Shown one piece after another: positions 1-8,532 of a stretch of DNA of 64,000 nucleotides. The stretch comes from Sphaerisporangium sp039871875 (lineage in GTDB: Bacteria; Actinomycetota; Actinomycetes; Streptosporangiales; Streptosporangiaceae): assembly GCF_039871875.1 (NCBI RefSeq), contig NZ_JBDPMD010000014.1, positions 85,204-149,203 on the forward strand, given 5' to 3'. A program made the position numbers and the translations under genes. Below the pieces are notes generated by a model that saw only the letters and a program-made list of their open reading frames with translations, was not told the origin of the DNA and did not search any database. Position 1 is the first letter of the stretch, and the number at the start of each line of letters is the position of its first letter.

Positions 1-125
1 TCCCCGCCGTGGCCCTCCTGTACACCGGCCTCAACTGCACGGGCCGCTCCATGGTCAACGTCCTGCCCACCCAGCGCTACCCCGTCCTTCCCGCCCCCGC
101 CCTCAGCGCGATGCTCGCCTGGTGA
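1..125 (+). CDS. C-terminal end of a small secreted I36-like protein (5' end outside window)
   Basis: The first 125 bases read in frame to a TGA and encode about 40 residues. They match the C-terminus of the next gene at 365-733: both contain an LLY-G-NCTGR segment, then QRYP and a hydrophobic A/S-x-x-x-x-W ending immediately before the stop. This is therefore a tandem paralogue cut by the window edge. The two conserved cysteines of the family are partly represented (one Cys in NCTG). Function is inferred only from the neighbour. Confidence 0.7.
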   Translation, partial: PAVALLYTGLNCTGRSMVNVLPTQRYPVLPAPALSAMLAW

Positions 126-364
126 GGCGGTTTTCCGGTCCTGCCCGGCGTGGAAACGTTCAGGGCGGAACCGGGGGTGGTCCACGCACGCACGGGCGAT
201 GCGGCGACGCGTCGCGGACTTGTTGACCGCCCCCGGCGCGGATGCGTTGATGCGGGGGACGAATCGGCCTCCGAGGATGACGGCGGGTTCCTGACGGGGA
301 TCAGTAAACGACCGGCATTCATCCCTGCCCGCCTCACCACGGTGATCCAGGAAAGGGAGTCCCG

Positions 365-733
365 ATGTCCGTACGCAGGTCGGTCAGGATGTTGTCCGCG
401 ATGCTCGTCGCCGGCGCCGCCCTGGTGGCGCTCAGCCCGGCACAGGTGCAGGCCAGGGCCATGGCGCCCGGGGACTGCCCGGTGGGGAGGGTCTGCGGCT
501 GGAGTTCCTCGGTCTATGTCGGCAGCATGGCCGTGCTGCCGACGGGTTCCGGGTGTCACAACGCGCCGTTCCAGGTCAGATCCGTCGTCAACAACACCAA
601 CAGCCCGGGTGGCCTGACGGCCCTGCTGTACAGCGGGTCGAACTGCACGGGGCGTTTCCTCATGAGTGTGGGCCCGCAGCGGCGTTACCCCACCCTCCCC
701 GAGCCGGCGTTGAGTGTCTTCATCAACTGGTGA
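365..733 (+). CDS. Small secreted protein, peptidase-inhibitor family I36-like
   Basis: A 122-residue protein with an N-terminal signal peptide: basic MSVRRSVR, a hydrophobic stretch to about residue 25 and an AQA/ARA-type cleavage region. The mature part has CPVGRVCGW near its start, a Cys pair further on (GSGCHN and SNCTGR) and a C-terminal tryptophan. This matches the small beta/gamma-crystallin-like secreted proteins of actinomycetes usually annotated as peptidase inhibitor family I36. Ribosome-binding site GGAAAGGGAG precedes the ATG. It is a tandem duplicate of the truncated gene at the window start. No target protease can be inferred. Confidence 0.7.
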   Translation: MSVRRSVRMLSAMLVAGAALVALSPAQVQARAMAPGDCPVGRVCGWSSSVYVGSMAVLPTGSGCHNAPFQVRSVVNNTNSPGGLTALLYSGSNCTGRFLMSVGPQRRYPTLPEPALSVFINW

Positions 734-834
734 CCTGAGCTCACAGAGACCTCACAGGAGTTCTGCGGGGACCTCCAGCGCGGCGTGCCAGCATCTCGCG
801 GCATGAGATGTCCACGTCGTCCGGAGGGGGAACA

Positions 835-1728
835 GTGATCGAGGTAAGGGGGATCAGCAAGCGGTACCGCGACGTCATGGCGGTCGACGGGCTGAGCTTC
901 GACGTGCGGCCCGGGGTGGTCACCGGCTTCCTCGGGCCGAACGGGGCGGGCAAGACCACCACGATGCGCGTCATCCTGGGGCTGGACGCGCCGGCCTCGG
1001 GGGACGCGCTCGTGCTCGGCGTGCGGTACGCGGCGCTGCCGGCGCCGATGCGGGCGGTGGGGGCGCTGCTGGACTCCGGGGCGGCGCATCCTGGCCGTAC
1101 CGCGCGGGACCATCTGGTGTGCCTGGCGGACAGCAACGGGATCGGGCGCCGGAGGGTGGACGAGGTGCTGGGCCTCGCCGGGTTGTCCTCGGTGGCGGGG
1201 CGGCGGGCCGGGACGTTCTCGCTCGGCATGCGGCAGCGGCTGGGGATCGCGGCGGCGCTGCTCGGCGACCCCGCGGTGCTCATCTTCGACGAGCCGGTCA
1301 ACGGTCTCGACCCTGAGGGAATCCTGTGGATCCGCACACTGATGCGGGACCTCGCCGCGGAGGGGCGCACGGTGCTGGTGTCCAGTCACCTGATGGGCGA
1401 GATGGCGCTCACGGCGGACCACCTCGTCATGATCGGCCGGGGTCGCCTGATCGCGGACACCTCCGTGGAGGACGTCCTGCGCGCCCGCGAGGTCCACGTC
1501 CGGACCCCGGAGGCCCGCCGGTTCGCCCACGCCCTCACCGCCATGGGTGCCGCGGTGCGGCAGGACGGCGAGGAGTTGACCATCGCCGGTGTCACCCCGG
1601 AAGAGGTGGGGCGGCTGGCCGCGGACGAGAGCGTCGTCCTGCACGAGCTGACCCCGCGCCGGACGTCCCTGGAGGACGCCTTCATGGAGCTGACCCGCGC
1701 CGACGTCGAGTTCGGAGCGGCCCGATGA
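835..1728 (+). CDS. ABC transporter ATP-binding protein
   Basis: An ATPase of about 297 residues with Walker A GPNGAGKTT, signature region SLGMRQRL, Walker B VLIFDEP and the H-loop SSH. It resembles the CcmA/BcrA-type ATPases that pair with ABC-2 permeases. I chose GTG at 835 because GGAGGGGG lies just upstream; an in-frame ATG at 808 has a poorer site. The stop overlaps the permease start (ATGA at 1725-1728), so the two are translationally coupled. The downstream two-component system suggests export of, or resistance to, a membrane-active compound. The substrate is unknown. Confidence 0.88.
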   Translation: MIEVRGISKRYRDVMAVDGLSFDVRPGVVTGFLGPNGAGKTTTMRVILGLDAPASGDALVLGVRYAALPAPMRAVGALLDSGAAHPGRTARDHLVCLADSNGIGRRRVDEVLGLAGLSSVAGRRAGTFSLGMRQRLGIAAALLGDPAVLIFDEPVNGLDPEGILWIRTLMRDLAAEGRTVLVSSHLMGEMALTADHLVMIGRGRLIADTSVEDVLRAREVHVRTPEARRFAHALTAMGAAVRQDGEELTIAGVTPEEVGRLAADESVVLHELTPRRTSLEDAFMELTRADVEFGAAR

Positions 1729-2540
1729 CCGCCACGACCGGCCGGGACCTCACGTCCGTGGTGGCGCGGGGACGGGCCCGGTTCCGGGACGTGCTGCGGT
1801 CCGAGTGGTCCAAGGCGCGCACACTGCGGTCCACCTGGATCGCGCTGGTGGCCCTGGTGCTGGTGGGCGTGCTGCTCACCGCGCTCTTCGCGGGTGCCGC
1901 CGGTCAGGACCACGGCGGATCGGACGAGGCGGCGCATCCGTTCGACTGGGTGTTCCGCGGGTTCGTCATCGTGCAGCTCGTCGCCGGCTACTTCGGGGCG
2001 AGGGCGGTGACCGTGGAGTACGCGACCGGCACCATGGGCGGCTCCCTCACCGCGGCCCCGCGCCGGGGGCGGGTCCTCGCGGCCAAGGCGGCGGTGTACG
2101 CGGCCATGGCGCTGGTCGCGGGGTGGGTCGCCGCGGTGACCATGTTCCTCACCGCCCGGGCGGTGCTGGCCGCCAAGGGACTGCCCTTCTTCGCCCTCAC
2201 CGACCCCGGGGTGGCCCGGGCCCTGGCGGGGGTGGGGCTGCACATGGCGTTGACGAGCCTGTTCGGCCTCGCGATCGGCCTGCTCGTCCGCACCACCACC
2301 GGATCGGTCACCGTCCTGTTCCTGGTGTCCCTGCTCATCCCGGCGTTGTCGTCGCTGTTCCCGGCCTGGCTGGCGACGTTCGCGGTGAAGTACTTCCCGA
2401 CCACGGCGGGCGGCCGGCTCGTCAGCCTGAACGAGGGCCCCGCGCTTCTCCCGCCGTGGGCCGGTTTCGCGGTGTTCTGCGCCTACATCGCGGTGCTCCT
2501 GACGGCTGCCCTCGTGGTCTTCCGCCGCCGTGACGCCTGA
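1725..2540 (+). CDS. ABC-2 type transporter permease
   Basis: A 271-residue membrane protein starting at the ATG that overlaps the stop of the ATPase gene. After a basic N-terminal segment containing RSEWSKARTLRSTW, which is typical of ABC-2 permeases, there are about six hydrophobic segments, the first beginning around residue 41 and the last ending in VVFRRRDA. It forms the membrane half of the exporter encoded with the preceding ATPase. A response regulator follows after 43 bases, so the ABC pair and the sensor genes probably form one transcription unit. Confidence 0.87.
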   Translation: MTATTGRDLTSVVARGRARFRDVLRSEWSKARTLRSTWIALVALVLVGVLLTALFAGAAGQDHGGSDEAAHPFDWVFRGFVIVQLVAGYFGARAVTVEYATGTMGGSLTAAPRRGRVLAAKAAVYAAMALVAGWVAAVTMFLTARAVLAAKGLPFFALTDPGVARALAGVGLHMALTSLFGLAIGLLVRTTTGSVTVLFLVSLLIPALSSLFPAWLATFAVKYFPTTAGGRLVSLNEGPALLPPWAGFAVFCAYIAVLLTAALVVFRRRDA

Positions 2541-2583
2541 TGCCACCCTGGTCAGGGCGATGAGCCGATGAGGAGGGGACGGG

Positions 2584-3285
2584 ATGACGGGGGGCGACGG
2601 TGACCGGCGGGAGCGGCTGCTGGTCGTGGACGACGAGCCCACGGTGCGTGAGCTGCTCTCGGCGACCCTGCGTTTCGCGGGTTTCGCCGTGACGTCCGCC
2701 GCCACCGGAGCGGAGGCGCTCGACGCGGCACGGGCGGACCGTCCCGACCTGGTGCTGCTCGACGTGATGCTGCCCGACCTGGACGGCTTCCAGGTGGTGC
2801 GCCGCCTGCGCGACCTCGCCCGCCCCCCGGTCCCCGTCCTCTTCCTCACCGCACGCGACTCCCCGCGGGACAAGGTCACCGGGCTCACCCTCGGTGGCGA
2901 CGACTACGTCACCAAACCGTTCGACCTGGAGGAACTGATCGCCCGCATCCGCGCCGTCCTGCGCCGCACCGGCTCCCCGGAGGCGTCCACCCTGGTCGTC
3001 GGCGACCTGGAACTCGACCCCGAGGCCCACCAGACCCACCGCGCGGGCGTCCCCGTCCGCCTGTCGCCCACCGAGTTCCGCCTCCTGCACTACCTGGTGC
3101 TCAACGCCGGCCGCGTGGTCTCCAAACCCCAGATCCTCGACCACGTCTGGCAGTACGACTTCGCCGGCGACTCCAGCATCGTCGACACCTACATCAGCTA
3201 CCTGCGCCGCAAACTCGACCCCACCGGCCCCCGGATCATCCACACCGTCCACGGCGTGGGCTACGTCCTGCGCAAACCCCGATGA
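2584..3285 (+). CDS. OmpR/PhoB-family response regulator
   Basis: 233 residues. The receiver domain (about residues 11-125) has the acidic pair VVDDE, phosphoacceptor Asp60 in LVLLDVMLPD, and Lys in VTKPFD. The C-terminal winged helix (about 135-233) has the OmpR-type LSPTEFRLL and the ending VRGVGYVLR-like HTVHGVGYVLRKPR. A strong GAGGAGGGGA site precedes the ATG. The stop overlaps the kinase start (ATGA at 3282-3285). It probably regulates the adjacent ABC transporter genes. Confidence 0.93.
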   Translation: MTGGDGDRRERLLVVDDEPTVRELLSATLRFAGFAVTSAATGAEALDAARADRPDLVLLDVMLPDLDGFQVVRRLRDLARPPVPVLFLTARDSPRDKVTGLTLGGDDYVTKPFDLEELIARIRAVLRRTGSPEASTLVVGDLELDPEAHQTHRAGVPVRLSPTEFRLLHYLVLNAGRVVSKPQILDHVWQYDFAGDSSIVDTYISYLRRKLDPTGPRIIHTVHGVGYVLRKPR

Positions 3286-5024
3286 CCCCCCCTCCCGGCG
3301 GCGACCACCCACCGCGCCACCCCACCACCCCACCCTCCGGTGGCACGGCCCCCTCCGGCCTCGGCCCGCGTCGCGCCGAGGTACGGACGCGTTCCCGCCG
3401 GCGGTGGCGGCTCTCGTTGCGTGCCCGCCTGTTGCTGATCACCAGCGGTCTGCTGGCGGTCGGGCTCGTGGTCAGCGGGTCGATCGTGATCGGGATGCTG
3501 CGCGCGAACCTGGTGGACCGCGTGGACCGGCAGTTGCGCTCTCTCAGCGGACTCGCCGCCCTGCTCCCGCTCATCGCCCCCGACCTCCCCGCGAGGGCCG
3601 CCCCCTTCACCACGCGGAACCCCGCCGCGAACCTCGACCTGATCACTGATGTCTACGTCGCGATCCTGACCCCGGCGGGCGCCGTCCGCCAGGAGGTCCG
3701 CCTCCCGGCGCGGGAGGGCCACGGCGGCCCCGTCCTGCCGTCCCTCGCCCCGGACGACGTCGCCCGCCGGGCCCAGCACCCCTTCGACGTCCCCGACCGC
3801 GCGGGCGGCGGCTCGTGGCGGGTCGTCGCCTTGCCCCGTCCCGTGATCCCCGGTGTGACCACGGCCGGGGGTGACGTGGTCCTCGCCGTCTCCCTCGACG
3901 GCGTGATCTCCACCGTGGCCCGCCTGCGCGTCGCCGTCCTCGTGACGGGCGCCGCGCTCCTCGCCGTCCTCACCCTGACCGGCCTGTTCGCCGTCCGCGC
4001 CGGGCTGCGCCCCCTGCGCCGCATCGAGGAGACCGCCGCCGCCATCGCCTCGGGCGACCTCACCCGCCGCGTCCCCGGCGCGGGGAACACCGAGATCGGC
4101 CGCCTCTCCGCCTCACTCAACGGCATGCTCACCCAGATCGAACACGCCTTCGCCGCTCGCGCCGAGTCCGAGTCCCGTCTCCGCCGCTTCGTCGCCGACG
4201 TCAGCCACGAACTGCGCACCCCGCTCTCGGGCATCAAGGGTTTCACCGAGCTTCACCGCCTCGGCGGCCTCACCGACGTCGACCAGGCGATGGCGAGGAT
4301 GGAAACCGAGGCCACCCGCCTGTCCCACCTGGTGGAGGACCTCCTGCTCCTGGCCCGCCTGGACGAGGGCGGCGACGCGCTCCCCCTGGACCTCGCCCCC
4401 ATGGACCTGCGCACCCTGGCCGCCGACGCCCGCCTGGACCTCCAAGCCCTGGCCCCCGACCGGACGGTCACCCTCACCGCCCCGGAAGGCGGCCCACCCG
4501 CCCCGGCCCCCGTCCTCGGCGACGAGTCCCGCCTCCGCCAGGTCGTCACCAACCTCATCAGCAACGTCGTCACCCACACCCCACCCGGCACCCCCGTCGA
4601 GATCACCGTAGGAACCATCACAGAGAACGGCACGACGCCGGGGACCGGCACGACGGGGGTCGGTTCGGCGGGGATCGGCACGACATGGACCGGTGAGACG
4701 GGGGCTGGTGTGACGGGGTCTGGTGTGGCGAGAGTTGGTCTGGCGGGGATCGGCATGACGGTGACCGGCGTCGGCATTCCGGCCCCGGTGGCCGTACTCG
4801 CCGTCACCGACCACGGTCCCGGCCTCACCGCCGCCCAGGCCGCCCGCGTCTTCGACCGCTTCTACCGCACCGACCCCTCCCGCTCCCGCTCCACCTCCAC
4901 CGGCGCCGGCCTCGGCCTCTCCATCGCCCACTCCCTCGCACGGGCCCACGACGGCGCCCTGACCCTCCACACCATTCCCGGCCACGGCGCCTCCTTCGTC
5001 CTGATCCTCCCGGCAGTCCTCTGA
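3282..5024 (+). CDS. Sensor histidine kinase with repeat insertion in ATPase domain
   Basis: 580 residues. Transmembrane segment 1 lies at about residues 47-70, followed by an extracytoplasmic sensor region, transmembrane segment 2 at about 210-235, a HAMP domain, and HisKA with His309 in SHELRTPL. The ATPase domain has the N box (NLISNVVTH), G1 (DHGPGL), F box (FDRFYRTD) and G2 (GAGLGLSI). The proline-rich N-terminus is cytoplasmic. The oddity is about 45 extra residues between the N box and G1, made of Gly/Thr pentapeptides encoded by 15-bp repeats. All catalytic motifs are intact, so it is probably functional. Confidence 0.92.
   Translation: MTPPPGGDHPPRHPTTPPSGGTAPSGLGPRRAEVRTRSRRRWRLSLRARLLLITSGLLAVGLVVSGSIVIGMLRANLVDRVDRQLRSLSGLAALLPLIAPDLPARAAPFTTRNPAANLDLITDVYVAILTPAGAVRQEVRLPAREGHGGPVLPSLAPDDVARRAQHPFDVPDRAGGGSWRVVALPRPVIPGVTTAGGDVVLAVSLDGVISTVARLRVAVLVTGAALLAVLTLTGLFAVRAGLRPLRRIEETAAAIASGDLTRRVPGAGNTEIGRLSASLNGMLTQIEHAFAARAESESRLRRFVADVSHELRTPLSGIKGFTELHRLGGLTDVDQAMARMETEATRLSHLVEDLLLLARLDEGGDALPLDLAPMDLRTLAADARLDLQALAPDRTVTLTAPEGGPPAPAPVLGDESRLRQVVTNLISNVVTHTPPGTPVEITVGTITENGTTPGTGTTGVGSAGIGTTWTGETGAGVTGSGVARVGLAGIGMTVTGVGIPAPVAVLAVTDHGPGLTAAQAARVFDRFYRTDPSRSRSTSTGAGLGLSIAHSLARAHDGALTLHTIPGHGASFVLILPAVL
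4650..4769 (+). repeat. Eight 15-bp in-frame tandem repeats inside the histidine kinase gene
   Basis: Eight consecutive 15-bp units encode pentapeptides of form x-[T/A]-x-x-G, e.g. TTGVG, SAGIG, ETGAG, VTGSG, LAGIG. The units GCGGGGATCGGC recur almost exactly. The block covers kinase residues about 457-496. Confidence 0.85.
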
Positions 5025-5088
5025 CCGACGTCTCAGCTGGGCAGCGACCAACGTTCCAGCGACCCTGCGACCAATGTGTCAGCGCAAC

Positions 5089-5106
5089 CCTGGCGAACGT
5101 GCCAGG
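5089..5106. promoter_or_regulatory. Inverted repeat CCTGGC-N6-GCCAGG upstream of the DUF4143 ATPase
   Basis: A perfect 6-bp inverted repeat with a 6-base spacer lies 17 bases before the preferred GTG start at 5124. It could be an operator or a fortuitous hairpin; no dedicated regulator is adjacent. Confidence 0.35.
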
Positions 5107-5123
5107 TATGGCATCCTGATCTG

Positions 5124-6392
5124 GTGGCAGGCACTGGATGGACCCCGCTCGGCGACGTACGCCCGAGGCACGCCGAGACGGCGGTGGCCGAAGCGCTGTC
5201 CGACACCCGCGTGGTCCTGGTCAACGGCGCGCGCCAGGCCGGGAAGAGCACTCTCGTCCGCGTGGTGGCCAAGGACAGGGCGGCCGAATGGCGCACCCTG
5301 GACAACCCGGTCGTCCGCCAGGCCGCGCTCACCGACCCGGCGGGCTTCGTGGCCTTCCCCGACCCGATGGTCATCGACGAGATCCAGCGTGCCCCCGAAC
5401 TCCTGCTGGCCATCAAGGAACAGGTGGACGCCGACCCCCGCCCCGGCCGCTACCTCCTCACCGGCTCCGCCCGCGTTCTCGGCCTGCGTGCTCTGCCCGA
5501 CACCCTCCCGGGCCGGGTGGAGACCATAGAGCTCTGGCCCTTCTCCCAAGGCGAGATCGACGGAACCCCCGACCGCTTCGTGGACGCCTTGTTCACCCAC
5601 GGCCCCGACCTGCGCCACACCTCGGCCGTCACCCGCACCGAATACGCCGACCGTGTCGTCCGGGGCGGCTTCCCCGAGGCGATCGCCCGCACCAACCCCC
5701 GCCGCCGCGAACGCTTCTTCGACTCCTACGTGGCCGACCTGATAGCCCGCGACATCACCCAGCTCTCCGAGATAGAACGCGCCCCCGAGCTACGCACCCT
5801 CCTGCGCCTCCTGGCGGCCCGCTCCGGCAGCCTCCTGGTGGCCAACTCCCTGGCGGGCGCCACCGGCGTCTCCATGAGCACCGTCCACCGCTACCTGGCC
5901 CTCCTGGAGGAGGTCTTCCTCACCAAACGCGTCCCCGCCTGGTCCCGCAACCTCAGCGGTCGTGCGACGAACACTCCGAAGTTGGCCTTCGTCGACTCCG
6001 GCGTGGCCGCCAACCTCCTGGGCGCCGACACCCGCACCCTGATCCGCCCCGAAGGCTCCCTCGGCCCCCTCCTTGAGGGCTTCGTCCTGATGGAACTCGC
6101 ACGCCAGCTCACCTGGTCGGAGGAACGCGCCGACCTGTACCACTACCGCACCAAGGACCAGGTCGAGGTGGACGCCGTCCTGGAGACCCGCCAGGGAAAG
6201 GTGGCCGGCATAGAGGTGAAGGCCTCCTCGACCGTCCGCCCCCACGACTTCCGGGGCCTCCATCACATTTCCGACCGCGTAGGCGACGACTTCGTAGTAG
6301 GCATGGTCCTCTACACCGGCACCCAGACACTCCCCTTCGGCCCCCGGATGCGCGCCGTCCCCATCAGCGCCCTCTGGCAAGCCACCCCATAA
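5124..6392 (+). CDS. AAA_14/DUF4143 family ATPase
   Basis: About 422 residues. The N-terminal AAA_14 domain has Walker A GARQAGKST, Walker B MVIDEIQ and the sensor-like LLTGSARVL. The C-terminal DUF4143 region includes the winged-helix-like segment and a nuclease-fold block with DQVEVDAVLE and GIEVKAS, which resembles PD-(D/E)XK residues. These single-gene ATPases are common in bacteria and their role is not established. The start is uncertain: GTG 5076 is an alternative that would add 16 residues. GTG 5124 fits the usual short N-terminus better and leaves the inverted repeat in the upstream region. Confidence 0.88.
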   Translation: MAGTGWTPLGDVRPRHAETAVAEALSDTRVVLVNGARQAGKSTLVRVVAKDRAAEWRTLDNPVVRQAALTDPAGFVAFPDPMVIDEIQRAPELLLAIKEQVDADPRPGRYLLTGSARVLGLRALPDTLPGRVETIELWPFSQGEIDGTPDRFVDALFTHGPDLRHTSAVTRTEYADRVVRGGFPEAIARTNPRRRERFFDSYVADLIARDITQLSEIERAPELRTLLRLLAARSGSLLVANSLAGATGVSMSTVHRYLALLEEVFLTKRVPAWSRNLSGRATNTPKLAFVDSGVAANLLGADTRTLIRPEGSLGPLLEGFVLMELARQLTWSEERADLYHYRTKDQVEVDAVLETRQGKVAGIEVKASSTVRPHDFRGLHHISDRVGDDFVVGMVLYTGTQTLPFGPRMRAVPISALWQATP

Positions 6393-6427
6393 GCTGCATC
6401 CCGCACATGACGGACAGGAGGCTTGAC

Positions 6428-7111
6428 GTGCCCGAGACGACGGTGGCCGAGACGACGGTGGCCGAGCTGATGGCGGAACTGGCCGGTCTTGAGGACCCGA
6501 AGATCCGCGAGGTGAACGAGAGACACGGCGACGACCACGGCGTGAACCTCAGCAAACTACGCGCGATCGCGAAACGCCTGAAGACCCAGCAGGATCTCGC
6601 CTGTCTCCTCTGGGACACCGGCGACACCGCCGCGAGACTGCTGGCACTCCTGATCTGCCGCCCGAAGGCCTTCGACCGCGACAAACTGGACATCATGCTG
6701 CGCGAGTCGCGCACCCCCAAGGTCCACGACTGGCTCGTGAACTACGTGGTGAAGAAGAACCCCCACTCCGAAGCCCTGCGCCTGACCTGGTTCGCCGACC
6801 CCGACCCCGTGGTCGCGAGCGCCGGCTGGGCCCTCACCACCGAACGCGTCGCCAAGAACCCCGAAACCCTCGACCTCCCAGGTCTGCTGGACGTCATCGA
6901 GGCCGAGATGAAATCCGCTCCCGACCGCCTCCAGTGGGCGATGAACCACTGCCTGGCCCAGATCGGCATCGAGCACCCCACCCACCGCGACCGCGCCATC
7001 GCCATCGGCGAGCGCCTGGAGGTTCTCAAGGACTACCCGACCTCCCCAGGCTGCACGTCCCCCTTCGCCCCCATCTGGATCACCGAGATGGTGCGCCGCC
7101 GGCACGACTAG
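6428..7111 (+). CDS. DNA alkylation repair (AlkD-like HEAT-repeat) protein
   Basis: About 227 residues, mostly helical, with the AlkD-family pattern VNERHGDDHGVNLSKLR, LLWDTGDTAARLLALL and WVNYVV-like WLVNYVVKK segments. AlkD proteins are HEAT-like DNA glycosylases acting on N3- and N7-alkyl purines, but many homologues are uncharacterised. AGGAGG at 6416-6421 sits six bases before the GTG at 6428, which I take as the start; an upstream in-frame ATG at 6407 is less likely. The N-terminus has a small duplicated ETTVAE motif. It converges on the HxlR regulator gene. Confidence 0.78.
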   Translation: MPETTVAETTVAELMAELAGLEDPKIREVNERHGDDHGVNLSKLRAIAKRLKTQQDLACLLWDTGDTAARLLALLICRPKAFDRDKLDIMLRESRTPKVHDWLVNYVVKKNPHSEALRLTWFADPDPVVASAGWALTTERVAKNPETLDLPGLLDVIEAEMKSAPDRLQWAMNHCLAQIGIEHPTHRDRAIAIGERLEVLKDYPTSPGCTSPFAPIWITEMVRRRHD

Positions 7112-7131
7112 GGCGTGGCCCGGCACAGATC

Positions 7132-7785
7132 TCACGACCGGTGCGGCTCGGCGGCCCCGTACAGCAGCCGCTCAAGGGTGAGAAGGTCACCCACAAGGGC
7201 CACGCGCCCGTCGGCGAGCGCGGCGTCGAGCAAGGCCGGATCGGCCAGGAGGCCGCCGAGCGTCTTGGGGTCCGTGCGAAGCGAGATGTCGGCCGTGGCG
7301 GGTTCACCGCTCTGCACCTGAACCTCTCCGCCCGCTACGCGGACCGTCCAGACCGAGCCGTCGAGATCGAGGCGGCAGACGATCGGCGGCGCCGCCGGGT
7401 CGGGACGGACCCCGATCCGCAAGAAGATCAGCACCGAGGTGGCGCTGAGCGAGGTGGGCTCCGGCGGGTTCGGGGCATCGATCCCCCAATCGCTCAGAGC
7501 CAGGACGACCGGTTCCAGCTTCCGGCCCCACTCCGTCAGCTCATACACCTGCGGACCTGCCGTCGAGGCCAGTTTGCGGCGACGGATCACCCCGTGCTGT
7601 TCGAGCTCCCGAAGCCGATCGGCAAGCAGGTTCGAGCTGGCGTTGGGCAGAGCGTGCCGCAGCTCGGAGAAACGCTGAGGCGTCAAGAGCAACTCCCGGA
7701 CGACCAGCAGTGCCCACCGCTCCCCGACGACGTCGAGAGCCCGAGCCATCCCGCACGAGTCCCGATAGCTACGACTGGTCGGCAT
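7132..7785 (-). CDS. HxlR-family transcriptional regulator with SCP2-like C-terminus
   Basis: 217 residues. The N-terminal HxlR winged helix (about residues 12-105) shows the family signature GMARALDVVGERWALLVVRELL, RFSELRHALP and LADRLRELEQHGVI. The C-terminal half (from about 125) resembles the sterol-carrier/SCP2-like extension found in many actinobacterial HxlR proteins. It is divergent from the cupin gene at 7932, and the 146-base gap carries two nested inverted repeats. It probably represses both itself and the cupin gene in response to a small molecule or redox signal. Confidence 0.88.
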   Translation of the reverse strand: MPTSRSYRDSCGMARALDVVGERWALLVVRELLLTPQRFSELRHALPNASSNLLADRLRELEQHGVIRRRKLASTAGPQVYELTEWGRKLEPVVLALSDWGIDAPNPPEPTSLSATSVLIFLRIGVRPDPAAPPIVCRLDLDGSVWTVRVAGGEVQVQSGEPATADISLRTDPKTLGGLLADPALLDAALADGRVALVGDLLTLERLLYGAAEPHRS

Positions 7786-7818
7786 GACACTCCCTCTTTG
7801 ACGCTCTCAACCTGATCC

Positions 7819-7871
7819 TAAACCATCACCGACTACGGTTGTTTTTAACAACCTTGCATGGTTATGGTTTA
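7819..7871. promoter_or_regulatory. Nested inverted repeats, probable HxlR operator
   Basis: The inner repeat is GGTTGTT (7837-7843) / AACAACC (7847-7853) with a TTT loop. The outer repeat is TAAACCAT (7819-7826) / ATGGTTTA (7864-7871). Both are perfect and share the same centre region between the divergent HxlR and cupin genes. Confidence 0.65.
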
Positions 7872-7931
7872 GCAACCGACCGGGCGGAACCGGCGCCGAG
7901 GTCGCGCGACAAGCCGAGACAGGAGCCTGCT

Positions 7932-8288
7932 ATGAGCATTTCGCTGCCGAGACCGACCACGGCCCCAGCTCAGAACCCCCAGCATGCGACGATCGTGGAC
8001 CCCGACGCCCACCAGGTCGTGTTCGAGAACGACCACGTCCGGGTGATCCAGGCGCGGGCCTCTCACGGCTGGGAAAGCGCGATGCACTCCCACCGACCGA
8101 TGCTCGTGGTCAACCTCGGCTCCGGGCGGCAGAAAGTGACCTGGCCTGATGGGACCGCACAGATCGTGGATCTCAACCCCGGTGCGGTCGTCTGGCAGGA
8201 GACCGCTTTCGATCACGCCTGGGAGTTGCTGGCAGGCGAAGTGAACGTGATCCTTGTCGAGGTCAAGTCGGCGAACGCCGAGAAGTAA
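7932..8288 (+). CDS. Cupin-domain protein
   Basis: 118 residues. The cupin fold is supported by ENDHVRVIQARASHGWESAMHSH (motif 1-like, with two histidines) and PGAVVWQETAFDHAWELL (motif 2-like, with one His), then a final strand. The ATG at 7932 follows ACAGGAG by six bases. It is transcribed divergently from an HxlR regulator that is likely to control it. The enzymatic activity is unknown; many such small cupins bind a metal. Confidence 0.8.
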   Translation: MSISLPRPTTAPAQNPQHATIVDPDAHQVVFENDHVRVIQARASHGWESAMHSHRPMLVVNLGSGRQKVTWPDGTAQIVDLNPGAVVWQETAFDHAWELLAGEVNVILVEVKSANAEK

Positions 8289-8310
8289 GCGATGTGGGCG
8301 GCGCCGGCAG

Positions 8311-8532
8311 TCAGGCTCGCCCGCCGAGCGTCCGCGCTTTGACCCCGGCGACGAAAGCACTCCACTGCCGTCCGCCGACCACCAGCACCACCCCGGACGA
8401 ATCCTTGCTGTCCCGCACGGCCCGCCGCGCTCCCGGGAGTCTCGCCACCTCGACGCAGTTACCGCCGTTGCTGCCGGAATAGGAGGATCGTGTCCAGTGG
8501 GTGGTGCCGCACACCATCATCAGCTCGTCCAT
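8311..8532 (-). CDS. DUF397 domain protein
   Basis: 73 residues with the DUF397 pattern WTRSSYSGSNGGNCVEVA, then VRDSKD and W-x-AFV near the C-terminus. The gene lies directly behind an XRE/DUF5753 regulator, overlapping its 3' end by 13 bases. That pairing is characteristic of WhiJ-type developmental loci in streptomycetes and relatives, where the small DUF397 protein is thought to modulate the regulator. Some databases describe the pair as Scr1-like toxin-antitoxin; this is not established for this locus. Confidence 0.88.
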   Translation of the reverse strand: MDELMMVCGTTHWTRSSYSGSNGGNCVEVARLPGARRAVRDSKDSSGVVLVVGGRQWSAFVAGVKARTLGGRA

